Source of the DNA: Gammaproteobacteria bacterium | GTDB taxonomy: Bacteria > Pseudomonadota > Gammaproteobacteria > Arenicellales > Poriferihabitantaceae | Direction: 5' to 3' | Assembly (NCBI GenBank): GCA_026708585.1 | Contig: JAPOUQ010000028.1 | Span: forward strand, 1 to 61,439 | DNA: 61,439 bases | Shown here: piece by piece, positions 1 through 9,318 of the stretch | Layout: each line of letters opens with the position of its first letter | How positions within the stretch are numbered: the stretch's first letter is position 1 | Program-made: the position numbers and the translations under genes | Notes under the pieces: generated by a model | The model's input: the letters and a program-made list of their open reading frames with translations, nothing else | Told to the model about the DNA's origin: nothing | Database searches by the model: none

Positions 1-51
1 TCCACCGAAAATCGGTGGATGAATGCACTTGTAGTGCCACTCGATTTTTTT
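1..51 (+). terminator. Possible terminator hairpins at the window edge
   Basis: Bases 1-19 form a perfect inverted repeat (TCCACCGA, loop AAA, TCGGTGGA). A second small stem follows at 25-37 (GCACT/AGTGC), then a run of seven T at 45-51. This could be the end of a plus-strand gene lying outside the window. The T run is seven bases past the second stem, so it is not a textbook terminator. Confidence 0.3.
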
Positions 52-59
52 AATTACAA

Positions 60-537
60 ATTATCAATAGGTTGGAACACTACATGTTAAACTTCGGTTA
101 TTGGAAAACGCTTCAAGTCCTGTTAATAGAAATCCCTAAAACCATACTAACTCTGTACGGTCGACTGAACCCCTAACTATTTGAAAAATAATAAAACCAA
201 TACCACAAGTTCGGTAGCAGATTCTAGATATCAACTTGACGAATCTGGTTATTGAAAATAGGTATTAACAACTACTTGAAAAATGGATTGAGGCCTAGAA
301 TACGACACAGATTCCCTAATCCATAAATAGAAAACTCGAAAGTAGTCTCAGTACCTTATATGGTGTGGTTGTCGAAGGGTCTGTGGACTCATTTAATTGG
401 TGATTATAGGTCAAGGGTTGAAACCCATAGTGCATATGGCTTTGCGCCCAATGTTGTGCAGTCGATTTAAAGATTAGAGAGATTTGCAATATGGCCGAAA
501 TATCTCATAATATGCCAAAAGGCAATTATTTTTCACA
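60..537. other. Gene-free A+T-rich leader
   Basis: I see no credible reading frame, RNA gene or repeat here. An ATG at 492 opens a frame of about 33 codons that overlaps the antitoxin start in another frame; it is not convincing. The promoter of the toxin-antitoxin pair should lie in the last 100 bases, but I cannot point to clear -35/-10 boxes. Confidence 0.5.
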
Positions 538-951
538 ATGCCGCAACTTGAACTTGTTCCAAAAACAGCGTCACAACCATCCGAACCAATAATCTCCGAT
601 ACAGAAGCTGAGGCTATGGCTCGAACTGTGGTAAACCTGTTTCATCGGTGGAAACTTACTGATACCCAGTCCACAATCTTGTTGGGAGGTCTTTCCTTAC
701 GGACCTGGGCGCGCTGGAAAACTGGTGTTGTTGGCCGCATTCCACGCGACTTAAGCTACCGTTTGTCGAATCTACTGGGCATCCATAAGACCTTGCGGAT
801 CATCTTCAGGGATGTTGATCGAGCTTACGGCTGGATCAAACGACCAAATAAGGCGTTTGGTGGGGTTTCGGCACTCGATGTTATGCTTGGCGGCGAACTC
901 GTGGATATCATACGTGTTCGTTGCTATCTCGATAGTATAAGGGGTGGATGA
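538..951 (+). CDS. Xre/MbcA/ParS-type antitoxin of a RES toxin pair
   Basis: The 137-residue protein has the architecture of antitoxins paired with RES toxins. A helix-turn-helix-like N-terminal half (about residues 25-75, with LGGLSLRTWARWK as the likely recognition region) is followed by a C-terminal DUF2384-like toxin-binding domain (about 80-137, containing AYGWIKRPNKAFGG and a terminal DxxRV-like segment). In this family the antitoxin blocks the toxin active site and usually represses its own operon. The stop codon overlaps the start of the downstream RES gene by eight bases, the expected coupled order. The start is uncertain: the only SD-like element (AAGG at 520-523) sits 14 bases upstream of the ATG. 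Family is assigned by motif and context. Confidence 0.85.
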   Translation: MPQLELVPKTASQPSEPIISDTEAEAMARTVVNLFHRWKLTDTQSTILLGGLSLRTWARWKTGVVGRIPRDLSYRLSNLLGIHKTLRIIFRDVDRAYGWIKRPNKAFGGVSALDVMLGGELVDIIRVRCYLDSIRGG

Positions 952-1660
952 GTCCTTGGAAGAACCGCCGATTTCTCGCGTGACATGGAGAAAGACCTAC
1001 AGGATTGTTCGATCACGGTTCCTACCGATCAATCTATTTGAGGATATTGCGGATCCGGCTGATTGGGAGGCAATTTTGTCAGCTGAAGCTAAGACCAGTC
1101 CCGAGATTGCCAAAAACGTAGGCATGCTCGATCAGGTCCCGTCCGATCGTCGCGTATCTGGAGAAGGAGCATCTTGGGCCATGGCTCCTTTCGTTCATGC
1201 TACCCTAGACTGGCCGAGCCGGTTCAGCGACGGAAGCTACGGTGTCTACTATGCCGGCGATTGTATCGAAGTGGCTCTATTCGAGACGATCTATCATCAT
1301 GGTCGGTTCATGGAAGCAACTTCCGAGTCTTCTGGTTGGACCTCTGACTTCTGCGAGCTGGTGGGATCGATCAATTCTGATCTACATAACGTTTCCGATA
1401 AATCGGCCTTAGAGGATCTGTATCATCTAGATGACTATGCGATTCCTCAAACGCTATCCAGTGAACTAAGAGACAAAGGATCAAATGGACTGCTCTACCG
1501 TAGTGTTCGATATCCTTATGGTCAAGCAGTGGCTCTGTTCTGGCCGGATGTTGCAGGTATTCCCAAACAAGGTCGGTATTTTTCTTATTTCTGGGATGGA
1601 AGCATCATCTCAAGGGTCAAGAACATCACCTCAGGTGAGCTATTTTCAGTTCTTGAATGA
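944..1660 (+). CDS. RES-domain toxin (NAD-degrading family)
   Basis: This 238-residue protein carries the RES fold signature. Arg93 in SRFSDGSYG, Tyr103 in GVYYAG and Glu114 in LFETIYHH have the 10- and 11-residue spacings of the known Arg-Tyr-Glu active site, and a later Ser sits in KGSNGLLYRSVR (about 178-189). RES toxins characterised in other bacteria deplete NAD+ and stall growth when the antitoxin is lost. Here the start is GTG at 944, inside the end of the antitoxin gene, which implies translational coupling. The protein is longer at the N terminus than minimal RES toxins, with about 90 residues before the first catalytic residue. The frame is intact, so the module could be functional. 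Confidence 0.85.
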   Translation: MDESLEEPPISRVTWRKTYRIVRSRFLPINLFEDIADPADWEAILSAEAKTSPEIAKNVGMLDQVPSDRRVSGEGASWAMAPFVHATLDWPSRFSDGSYGVYYAGDCIEVALFETIYHHGRFMEATSESSGWTSDFCELVGSINSDLHNVSDKSALEDLYHLDDYAIPQTLSSELRDKGSNGLLYRSVRYPYGQAVALFWPDVAGIPKQGRYFSYFWDGSIISRVKNITSGELFSVLE

Positions 1661-2291
1661 GGTCTTGAGAAACAGAAACTGATCATTAACCTGAATTAAA
1701 ATACACTCTGCAGATACTCACATGAAAGATATTTATACAAAAAATCAGATATCAAGACGTATCAATACAGGTCTAATCATTCGATAGCATAGGCTAGATA
1801 GAGAGACAAATTCGAGGTTTTGCTGACACATTACGAGCGAACTCTAGTTTTTCGAGCAATGAGTGCTTTATGCCGGTTATGAGGTTGATTTTCTTGTGGT
1901 ATGCTTGGTAAAGCATCAAAAGTTAATCGGGCTTGTGAAGCGATTGAGTCCAATTTTAAGGAGATCGCTAAAGGGAAAATGGAAAATGAGTGACTGAAAT
2001 ACTTATCCTAAAGAACGAGAGGCCCCAGTATACCCTAAGGTCAGACTCCGATTGAGAATCCCCAAACCGTCTGAATTGTACAATAATCATAGGATTTGTC
2101 AGGCATAACTTGTAGTAGCAGGAACGATTATGACTCAAAAACTGTACTAGAATTTGATGTTTATCCAAATAATCATAGAAAGTAAAGTAGTGCTTTTCAA
2201 TTGCAACCTACCAGGTTTAATTCGTCGTTTCAAGTTCTTAACCTGAACACTAGGCAGTTCATCAATTAACACCCGCTAACCAATTACAGTA
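1661..2291. other. 631-bp gene-free spacer
   Basis: No convincing gene is visible. A 30-codon frame begins near 1899 but has no recognisable product. The region separates the toxin-antitoxin module from the housekeeping run that starts with pgi. Together with the empty leader it makes the module look like an insertion into non-coding DNA, but I see no flanking direct repeats or integrase. Confidence 0.5.
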
Positions 2292-3812
2292 ATGGTAATG
2301 AATGATGATGCAGCATTACTAATCGAGCGACTCATAAAGCGTGATCAATTACTTTGGCAGGGTAATGATAATCCGCCTCTTGGCTGGCTCGATTCGATTG
2401 GTTTTATCCAAGAGCATGCTTGCAATCTGATGCAATGGGCTAAGTCATTAATGGTTGAACGCCAGATTGAGCAAATTGTTCTGATCGGTATGGGAGGAGC
2501 AAGTCTAGCAACTGAGGTCTTTTATTCGGTATTTGGAAGACAAAATGGATTTCCTGAAATCACCATACTGGATACCACTTCTCCAGCAGTATTGCACCAA
2601 CTCAAGATTAGCGATCAGACCTTATTTATTGTTGCGAGTAAATCGGGTAACACCATCGAAACCATGTGCTTGTATGCATGGTTATTCGAAAGAGCCAAAT
2701 CACTGAAAGGGCACCCAAACAAAAAGTTTATTGCGATTACCGATGCCGATACAGATTTGGGTAAGATCGCTTCTACCGAAAACTTCCTTCATGTATTTGT
2801 TAATCCCAACGATATTGTTGGCAGATTTTCAGCTTTGAGCTACTTCTCCCTTGTACCAGCAGCTTTGATGGGTATTGATCTCGTGCGCCTGGGAAAACAA
2901 TTAAATCGAGCATGGTCAAATTGCCTGACAGGAAAATCCTCTGAACTCGTAAACATGATTCAAGCAATGAATGCATGTTCAGCATCTGGTTATGGAATAC
3001 TACGGGTTGATATACAGTTTCCTTTGTATCCATTATTTGGCTGGATTGAACAATTGGTTGCAGAGAGTACAGGTAAACAAGGCAAAGGGATACTTCTAGT
3101 TCATTCCAAGCAAATCGACAGAAAAATCCTCACATCCGATAAGTATCAATCGATCAGAATTACTATGCAAGATGAATATGATCTGGGAGGGATCTTCATG
3201 CAGTGGATGGCGGCAGTGTCTATCGCTGCCAGTTATCTGAATATCAATGCCTTTGATCAGCCGGATGTCGAGGCATCAAAAAAGCAAACTCTGCGTCTTG
3301 TCGAGGATAGTCTGCAAAAATCGTCTGATGAAAAACATTATGATTTCAAAAACATTACAATTCAGTTCGGTACACAACCCATAACTATTTTGAAGAATAA
3401 AATCGAGAAATTTTGTAAACAGACAGGAAAGGAAAGCTATCTTGCTATACTTGCTTATCTGCCCAGAGAAAGATCGATTGAAAAATCTCTTGAAAAGTTA
3501 GCTGATTCATTTATGTCTGTTTTCGACATTGTTACAATCGGTTTTGGACCAAGATACCTCCATTCCACCGGACAATACCATAAAGGAGGTCCGCAAATTG
3601 GTTCTTTCTTGGAAATTATTGAAGAGAATGAATTGGAAATTCCGATACCGGGCCGAGAATATGGATTTGGTCGTTTACATCAAGCTCAGGCGGATGGAGA
3701 TTTATTGATTCTAGAGAAAAAGCAGCGACCGGTCCTTAGGTTTATGATCCAGGGGGAACGGTTAGAGGAGCTAGATCGTCTTACGCAATTACTGACCTCC
3801 ATGGCGAAGTAG
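2292..3812 (+). CDS. pgi: Glucose-6-phosphate isomerase, Tal-Pgi type
   Basis: Interconverts glucose 6-phosphate and fructose 6-phosphate in the cytoplasm. The sugar-isomerase fold is shown by GMGGASLATE near residue 67 and the phosphate-binding SKSGNTIET near 116. The C-terminal part has a Ser/Thr-His cluster (LHSTGQYHKGGP, about 422-433) followed by IPGREYGFG. These C-terminal motifs are those I know from the isomerase half of bifunctional transaldolase/phosphoglucose isomerases rather than from the classical E. coli enzyme, yet this 506-residue gene has no transaldolase part. ATG codons at 2292 and 2298 are both possible starts, and neither has a strong ribosome-binding site. It lies 48 bp upstream of glyQ on the same strand. 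Confidence 0.8.
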   Translation: MVMNDDAALLIERLIKRDQLLWQGNDNPPLGWLDSIGFIQEHACNLMQWAKSLMVERQIEQIVLIGMGGASLATEVFYSVFGRQNGFPEITILDTTSPAVLHQLKISDQTLFIVASKSGNTIETMCLYAWLFERAKSLKGHPNKKFIAITDADTDLGKIASTENFLHVFVNPNDIVGRFSALSYFSLVPAALMGIDLVRLGKQLNRAWSNCLTGKSSELVNMIQAMNACSASGYGILRVDIQFPLYPLFGWIEQLVAESTGKQGKGILLVHSKQIDRKILTSDKYQSIRITMQDEYDLGGIFMQWMAAVSIAASYLNINAFDQPDVEASKKQTLRLVEDSLQKSSDEKHYDFKNITIQFGTQPITILKNKIEKFCKQTGKESYLAILAYLPRERSIEKSLEKLADSFMSVFDIVTIGFGPRYLHSTGQYHKGGPQIGSFLEIIEENELEIPIPGREYGFGRLHQAQADGDLLILEKKQRPVLRFMIQGERLEELDRLTQLLTSMAK

Positions 3813-3860
3813 CATAAAACCATTCCATTATTACAATTTAATGGATTTGCAAAGTACCAA

Positions 3861-4778
3861 ATGCTCACATTTCAGCAATTAATTTTTTCTTTACAACAGT
3901 ACTGGTCCGATCAGGGCTGTGTGGTATTGCAACCCTACGATATGGAAGTAGGGGCTGGAACATTTCATCCAGCCACTTTTCTTGCCGCGATTGGTCCTGA
4001 GCCAATCCAAGCGGCTTATGTCCAACCGTCAAGACGTCCCACCGACGGTCGTTATGGTGAGAATCCAAATCGTACGCAACACTACTTTCAATTCCAAGTC
4101 GTGATGAAACCATCGCCTGAAAATTTTCAGGATCTATATATTGGCTCACTCCGACATCTTGGATTTGATTTTCTAATAGACGATATACGGTTTGTTGAGG
4201 ATGATTGGGAATCACCCACATTGGGTGCGTGGGGACTAGGTTGGGAAGTTTGGTTAAATGGAATGGAAGTTTCACAATTCACTTATTTTCAACAAGCGGG
4301 GGGACTTGATTGCAGACCGGTTACTGGCGAGATTACTTATGGGCTTGAGCGAATCGCGATGTACATTCAAAGCGTCGACTCACTGTTCGATCTAGTCTGG
4401 GCGAACGGCAATTCAACTTGGACCTATGGAGATATTTATAGACAGAATGAATTGGAACAATCTGCCTATAATTTTGAGTATGCGGATATTGATACATTGC
4501 TACATCAATTCCAATCAGCAGAAACCGCAGCAATGAATCTAGTTAAATATAATCTGCCATTGCCAGCCTATGAGCAGGTTTTACGGGCCTCCCATACTTT
4601 TAATCTGTTGGATTCCAGACAGGCAATCGGGGTAACGGAACGGGTTCGATATATTGCACGGGTGCGCAATTTAGCACGAAGCGTAGCAAATGAATATTTT
4701 TCTAGCCGTGAAAAAATGGGTTTTCCAAGACTAAACTCCAAACAAGCTCAAGACTCAAAAGCAAACACCAGCGGATAA
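3861..4778 (+). CDS. glyQ: Glycyl-tRNA synthetase alpha subunit
   Basis: Catalytic subunit of the bacterial alpha2beta2 glycyl-tRNA synthetase, which activates glycine and charges tRNA-Gly. The start [19 protein letters not shown], followed by [18 protein letters not shown] and [16 protein letters not shown], is the near-invariant N-terminal catalytic region of this family. The length of 305 residues is normal. It is followed after 10 bp by glyS, the usual pairing. Confidence 0.98.
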   Translation: MLTFQQLIFSLQQYWSDQGCVVLQPYDMEVGAGTFHPATFLAAIGPEPIQAAYVQPSRRPTDGRYGENPNRTQHYFQFQVVMKPSPENFQDLYIGSLRHLGFDFLIDDIRFVEDDWESPTLGAWGLGWEVWLNGMEVSQFTYFQQAGGLDCRPVTGEITYGLERIAMYIQSVDSLFDLVWANGNSTWTYGDIYRQNELEQSAYNFEYADIDTLLHQFQSAETAAMNLVKYNLPLPAYEQVLRASHTFNLLDSRQAIGVTERVRYIARVRNLARSVANEYFSSREKMGFPRLNSKQAQDSKANTSG

Positions 4779-4788
4779 CCCAGTAATC

Positions 4789-6912
4789 ATGGATAATGAA
4801 GCGTATACCCTTCTAATTGAGATCGGTACAGAAGAGTTGCCGCCGAAAGCACTACAATCCCTGTCAAGTGCTTTTACAGAGTCAATTGGCAACGCTCTGA
4901 AAGAATCGGACTTGTTGCTCAACACCAATTTGCCTTGGTATTCCTTTGCTAGCCCCAGACGGATTGCTGTCAAAATTGAACAGGTATTACGTCTTCAACC
5001 AAATCAGCTACAACAAAAAAAAGGTCCTTCCGTTTCGGTAGCATTTACGAAAGACGGTATACCAACACCGGCAGCTGAGGGTTTTGCCCAATCATGCGGT
5101 GTTCCAGTGGATAGTCTTGAAACTCTTAAGACCGACAAGGGTGAGTGGCTAGCTTATACCCAGACAATTCAAGGTAAAGCACTTGAATCCATTATTCCAG
5201 ATATCCTCAATGATGCGATTCATCGGTTACCAATCCCAAAACGAATGCGCTGGGGTCATTGCGAGCATGAATTTATACGACCGGTACATTGGTTGCTTGC
5301 CTTACATGGTGGAGTGGCTTTGAATTTTGAATTAATGGGTTTAAAGAGTGACCGAATTAGTCGTGGTCATCGGTTTCATGCTTCCGAGCGAATTTCAATC
5401 AATGATGCGGATCAATACGCTGATGAATTACAACATAAAGGTTTTGTCATCGCAGACTACTCATCTCGAAAAACAACGATTTGCGATCAAGTTAACCACA
5501 TTACTCAACAACATGGCCTCAAGCCTGTGATCGATCCGGAGCTATTAGATGAAGTGGTTGGTCTTACAGAATGGCCAATAACTCTCGAAGGTTCGTTTGA
5601 TCAACGTTTCCTAAATCTGCCCAGAGAAGTGTTGGTTGAAACCATGACAGCGCACCAAAAATACTTCCATCTCGTTGATCAGGATGATCAAATCACATCA
5701 CGATTCATTGTTGTTACCAATATCGATAGTAGGGACCCGGGTCGAGTACGAAAAGGCAATGAACGAGTGCTTGGAGCGAGACTCTCTGATGCCGAGTATT
5801 TCTGGTCGTCGGATCAAAAGATTCGTCTCATGGATCGTTTTGATCGATTGAAGACACTGGTTTTTCACAACAAATTGGGTTCGATCTTTGATAAATCTTA
5901 CCGCATCGTTGAATTAGCAAAAAAAATATCTAATCAGCTAGATCTTGATGCAGAAGCTACCGATCTGGCTGCGCGGTTGTGCAAGACGGACTTAGTAACA
6001 GAAATGGTGGGTGAGTTTCCAAAACTTCAAGGAGTGGTCGGACGGTATTATGCTCTCGCAGAGGGATACCACGAAAATATCGCACAAGTGATCGAAACTC
6101 ATTATCTGCCAAGATTTTCGGGTGATAAACTACCACCGACAGGACTTGCAAGTAGTGTGGCGATTGCAGACCGAGTTGATACCTTATGTGGGATTTTTGC
6201 TTGTGGTGATATTCCAAGTGGAGAAAAAGATCCCTTCAGTTTACGACGTGCTTCTCTTGCTGTTTTGCGTATTTTGCTTGAAAACCGGATTGACCTGGAT
6301 TTATCAGAACTGATCGACTGGGGGATGGAACTCTATCAGGTGCAAGAATGGGAAGATATCGATGTAGGTGAAAGTGTCCGACAGGAACTTCTTGAATATA
6401 TTCTTGCTCGATCGAAACAACTCATGTCGAGTCAGGGTTATCAGACAAATCTCTGGAATGCGGCAATGAGTGGGAAACCTACACGACCACTTGATTTGTT
6501 AAATCGCATGGAGTCGACAAAGAGATTGTTAGATGAAAACCTAGAAATAGCTACATCAATCATTGCAATCAATAAACGTATTTCGAATATTCTGCGAGAT
6601 ATCCCCAATGTGCCTGTTTCTCCAAAAAAGATTGATATTAGCCTTCTCGAAGAAGAAAAGGAGCATGAGTTAGTTCAGGTGCTACTCGATATCGAATCGC
6701 GAGTGTTTGCAGATAAACAACAGGGGAAATATCAGGAAGGATTTCACAGTTTATTCGGTATAGGCATCTACATTGATCAGTTTTTCGACCATGTTCTCAT
6801 CAATGCTGACGATCCAAGGATACGGGATAACCGAATCAATATTTTGCAATCGATTCGTTCAATGTTTTTCGATGTAATCGATTTCTCTCAAATCAGGCTG
6901 GAAAAGTCATGA
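4789..6912 (+). CDS. glyS: Glycyl-tRNA synthetase beta subunit
   Basis: Large tRNA-binding subunit of heterotetrameric glycyl-tRNA synthetase. The N terminus LLIEIGTEELPPKAL is diagnostic, as are the internal TMTAHQKYFHL and the HD-like central region (TDLVTEMVGEFPKLQGVVGR). The C-terminal part resembles the DALR-type anticodon-binding region. At 707 residues it is close to the usual length of about 690. Its TGA stop overlaps the ATG of the following MazG-like gene (ATGA), so the two are probably translated together. Confidence 0.97.
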   Translation: MDNEAYTLLIEIGTEELPPKALQSLSSAFTESIGNALKESDLLLNTNLPWYSFASPRRIAVKIEQVLRLQPNQLQQKKGPSVSVAFTKDGIPTPAAEGFAQSCGVPVDSLETLKTDKGEWLAYTQTIQGKALESIIPDILNDAIHRLPIPKRMRWGHCEHEFIRPVHWLLALHGGVALNFELMGLKSDRISRGHRFHASERISINDADQYADELQHKGFVIADYSSRKTTICDQVNHITQQHGLKPVIDPELLDEVVGLTEWPITLEGSFDQRFLNLPREVLVETMTAHQKYFHLVDQDDQITSRFIVVTNIDSRDPGRVRKGNERVLGARLSDAEYFWSSDQKIRLMDRFDRLKTLVFHNKLGSIFDKSYRIVELAKKISNQLDLDAEATDLAARLCKTDLVTEMVGEFPKLQGVVGRYYALAEGYHENIAQVIETHYLPRFSGDKLPPTGLASSVAIADRVDTLCGIFACGDIPSGEKDPFSLRRASLAVLRILLENRIDLDLSELIDWGMELYQVQEWEDIDVGESVRQELLEYILARSKQLMSSQGYQTNLWNAAMSGKPTRPLDLLNRMESTKRLLDENLEIATSIIAINKRISNILRDIPNVPVSPKKIDISLLEEEKEHELVQVLLDIESRVFADKQQGKYQEGFHSLFGIGIYIDQFFDHVLINADDPRIRDNRINILQSIRSMFFDVIDFSQIRLEKS

Positions 6913-7250
6913 AAAATACCGACTCATATGCTCAGATGCTTCAAGCTGTTCAGGATTTTCATAATAAGCATGAATTTGAGAAATATGTTGGAGAGGATAT
7001 GGTTTACCGAGTTGCATTGATGGCCGAAGAACTCGGTGAGATATCGGCCTGTGTCAGTAAGGGTAAGAGCATAGATCAACTGTCAGAAGAATGCGCTGAT
7101 TTGCTCATTCTGTTGCTCGGCAGTGCAATTGCCGCCAAGTTTGATCTCAATGAGGCGTTTTGGAAGAAAATGCAAAAACTGTCTGGACGATCTTCCAAAA
7201 TGATTAAAGGACGAATTCGAGTATCGCAATTCGAGGAACCGTATGAATAG
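6909..7250 (+). CDS. MazG-like nucleotide pyrophosphohydrolase
   Basis: Small 113-residue all-alpha protein of the MazG / dUTPase-2 superfamily. The metal-binding signature is visible as AEELGEI (EExxE, about residues 39-45) and SEECADLLILL (ExxD, about 60-70), followed by a KMQKLSGRSSKM tail typical of single-domain MazG-like proteins. Members hydrolyse NTPs or dNTPs to monophosphates; the substrate here cannot be read from the sequence. It overlaps glyS by 4 bp and gmhB by 8 bp, placing it inside the glyQS operon. A house-cleaning role is inference. Confidence 0.75.
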   Translation: MKNTDSYAQMLQAVQDFHNKHEFEKYVGEDMVYRVALMAEELGEISACVSKGKSIDQLSEECADLLILLLGSAIAAKFDLNEAFWKKMQKLSGRSSKMIKGRIRVSQFEEPYE

Positions 7251-7809
7251 GTTCAAACTTATTGTCCTTGGTCGAGATGGCGTTATTAATCAAGACTCTG
7301 ATTCTTGCATCAAATCTCCAGAGGAATGGGTTGCAATCCCGGGCAGTCTTGAGGCGATTGCAAGGCTCACTCGGGAAAATTACAGCGTTGTAATCATAAC
7401 GAATCAGCCCGGCATTTCCCTAGGTTTATTGTCAATAAATACGCTAAACCGTATCCATCAAAAGATGTTTTACGAATTGTCCCGCTTTGGGGGTGAAATT
7501 AGCGCAATTTTTTTCTGCCCGTATAGCGAAACAGAGAATTTCAGTTGTCGAAAACCAGAACCGGGCTTGTTTTTCAAATTGGCGGAACGTTTGAATGTTG
7601 ATTTGCGTGAAGTCTATGCGGTTGGAGATTCACTCAGTGATCTACAAGCGGCGACCAGGGCCTCTGCCAAACCCATTTTGGTAAAAACCGGTAGAGGTGA
7701 AAGAACAGCTGAGAAAATCCGCTTATGCGAACATGCAAATCTGGCAGATACCCCAGTCTATCCAGATCTCGGATGTTTTGTTACGGAATTATTGCACCAA
7801 ACACATTGA
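7243..7809 (+). CDS. gmhB: GmhB-like HAD phosphatase with the nucleophile missing
   Basis: Homologue of D-glycero-beta-D-manno-heptose 1,7-bisphosphate 7-phosphatase, a step in making the ADP-heptose of LPS inner core. Family landmarks are present: RDGVIN, ITNQPGI, CRKPEPGLF and GDSLSDLQAA, with a normal length of 188 residues. However, the catalytic Asp that opens the DxD motif is Gly10 (codon GGT at 7270-7272) in LGRDGVIN; only the second Asp (Asp12) remains. The zinc loop is also altered: C92-P-Y94 replaces the usual CPH, and F100-S-C102 replaces CxC, so two of four ligands are gone. The frame is intact and has the canonical glyS/plsC neighbours. It may be inactive, repurposed, or affected by a base error at the nucleophile codon. 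Confidence 0.85.
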   Translation: MNRFKLIVLGRDGVINQDSDSCIKSPEEWVAIPGSLEAIARLTRENYSVVIITNQPGISLGLLSINTLNRIHQKMFYELSRFGGEISAIFFCPYSETENFSCRKPEPGLFFKLAERLNVDLREVYAVGDSLSDLQAATRASAKPILVKTGRGERTAEKIRLCEHANLADTPVYPDLGCFVTELLHQTH

Positions 7810-7825
7810 TCAGCCGAATCTACTG

Positions 7826-8542
7826 ATGCAATATATTCGAGCATTGATCTACTTATTTGGACAAGTTGCAAGTGCTATTATCATATTTTTGGCGGCTCTC
7901 ATTGGTGCTGGAATCTCATCAAATCTGAAGGATCGAATTATTCTACAGTGGGCACGATTCAATATCTGGACGTTAGCAATAATTTACGGTATTACTTTTC
8001 ATGTTCAGGGGAAGGAGAATATACCCAGCGAACCATCAATTATCATTTCGAATCATCAATCTGCCTGGGAGACATTGGCGTTTCAGTTAATTTTCCCAAC
8101 TCAATCATTTCTATTGAAGAGAAGTCTTTTAAAAATACCATTTTTAGGCTGGGGACTCGCTATGACTCGCCCAGTTGCAATCGACCGTGAACACAAAGTT
8201 CGAGCTCTAGATAGTCTGATAAAACAAGGGGCTGAGCGTCTGAAAGAGGGTAGGTGGTTGGTGGTATTTCCAGAAGGCACCCGTCATAGTCCTGGGCAAC
8301 CGGGAAAATTTCAAATTGGTGGAGCCATGATCGCTGCGAAAACGGGAGCCCCCGTGGTTCCAGTGGCGCATAATGCCGGGGTATTTTGGCCGAAAAACAG
8401 CTTGCTGAAGTATTCTGGGAAAATTGATCTAATCATTGGTCCGCCTATACATGCTGAAGGAAAGAAAACACGCAAATTGAGCTCGGAAATTGAAGCAACA
8501 ATTATTGACAATCTGTCACAGTTACCAACTGCGAGAGACTAG
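7826..8542 (+). CDS. plsC: 1-acyl-sn-glycerol-3-phosphate acyltransferase
   Basis: Membrane-associated acyltransferase that converts lysophosphatidic acid to phosphatidic acid. An N-terminal hydrophobic segment (about residues 5-30) precedes the catalytic NHQSAWE (H77-x4-E82) and the acceptor-binding FPEGTRHSPG, and a PVVPVAHNAG motif follows. I chose the ATG at 7826, giving 238 residues, because it starts just before the membrane segment and follows the gmhB stop by 16 bp. An in-frame ATG at 7697 would add 43 residues that overlap gmhB. The 3' end overlaps the convergent rsmA by 4 bp. Confidence 0.93.
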   Translation: MQYIRALIYLFGQVASAIIIFLAALIGAGISSNLKDRIILQWARFNIWTLAIIYGITFHVQGKENIPSEPSIIISNHQSAWETLAFQLIFPTQSFLLKRSLLKIPFLGWGLAMTRPVAIDREHKVRALDSLIKQGAERLKEGRWLVVFPEGTRHSPGQPGKFQIGGAMIAAKTGAPVVPVAHNAGVFWPKNSLLKYSGKIDLIIGPPIHAEGKKTRKLSSEIEATIIDNLSQLPTARD

Positions 8543-9318
8543 TTCGTCAAATCTGCTAACCGTAAATAATCGTTCGGCTCAAGGTTCTCGGGGCGTAGTG
8601 AATCATCAATCTCAGCCTGGTGAAATTGTTCTGCGGTGATAACATTTGAAAGAGCATTGCGTAGGGTTTTACGGCGATTCGAAAACGCTGTTTTGACGAT
8701 CATATCTAGTCTTTTTTGATTTTTTAGCGATCTGAACGGGAGCTTCGGTTGCATATGAATGACCGAAGAAGTGACTTTTGGCGATGGTGAAAAACTTTCG
8801 GGTGCTACATCAAACAGAAGGTCGGTCTCAACTCGTAAGCCAGCCATGACTGAAAGCCTGCCATAGTTGCGGTTGCCAACCCGAGCGATCAGTCGTAAGG
8901 CAACTTCTTTTTGTACCATGAACAACATGTCTTGAATAATATCCAGGCTGTCGAACATGTGAAATAGCAAAGGCGTTGATATGTTGTATGGAAGATTGCC
9001 AATAATTCGAATCCTAGAACTATTCCCAAGAATTTTTGGTGATCGAATATTGATTTTTAGAATATCATTTTGCAGGATAGACAAGGAATTACAGGAATAT
9101 CGTTGGCTTAATACTGTCACCATATCTCGGTCCACTTCGATAGCGACCAAATTCTCTAAATGCTCCAGCAAGTGTTCGGTTAACATTCCCGTACCGGGCC
9201 CGATTTCAAGTACCCTGTCATCTCGCTTGGGAGAGAAGGCATCGATAATTGAAGCAAGAACAACTTGGTCGGTCAGGAAGTGCTGACCAAATCGTTTACG
9301 AGGGTTATTGCGATTCAA
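8539..9318 (-). CDS. rsmA: 16S rRNA A1518/A1519 dimethyltransferase
   Basis: SAM-dependent enzyme that dimethylates two adjacent adenines in the 3' hairpin of 16S rRNA during 30S maturation (KsgA). KRFGQHFLTD at the N terminus, the SAM-binding EIGPGTGMLTEHLL and the catalytic NLPYNIS are all present, and the length of 259 residues is normal. The start codon is TTG at 9318, whose last two bases belong to the TGA stop of pdxA (TTGA). No ATG occurs until well inside the SAM motif, so the TTG start looks genuine and makes rsmA dependent on pdxA translation. Confidence 0.96.
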   Translation of the reverse strand: MNRNNPRKRFGQHFLTDQVVLASIIDAFSPKRDDRVLEIGPGTGMLTEHLLEHLENLVAIEVDRDMVTVLSQRYSCNSLSILQNDILKINIRSPKILGNSSRIRIIGNLPYNISTPLLFHMFDSLDIIQDMLFMVQKEVALRLIARVGNRNYGRLSVMAGLRVETDLLFDVAPESFSPSPKVTSSVIHMQPKLPFRSLKNQKRLDMIVKTAFSNRRKTLRNALSNVITAEQFHQAEIDDSLRPENLEPNDYLRLADLTN

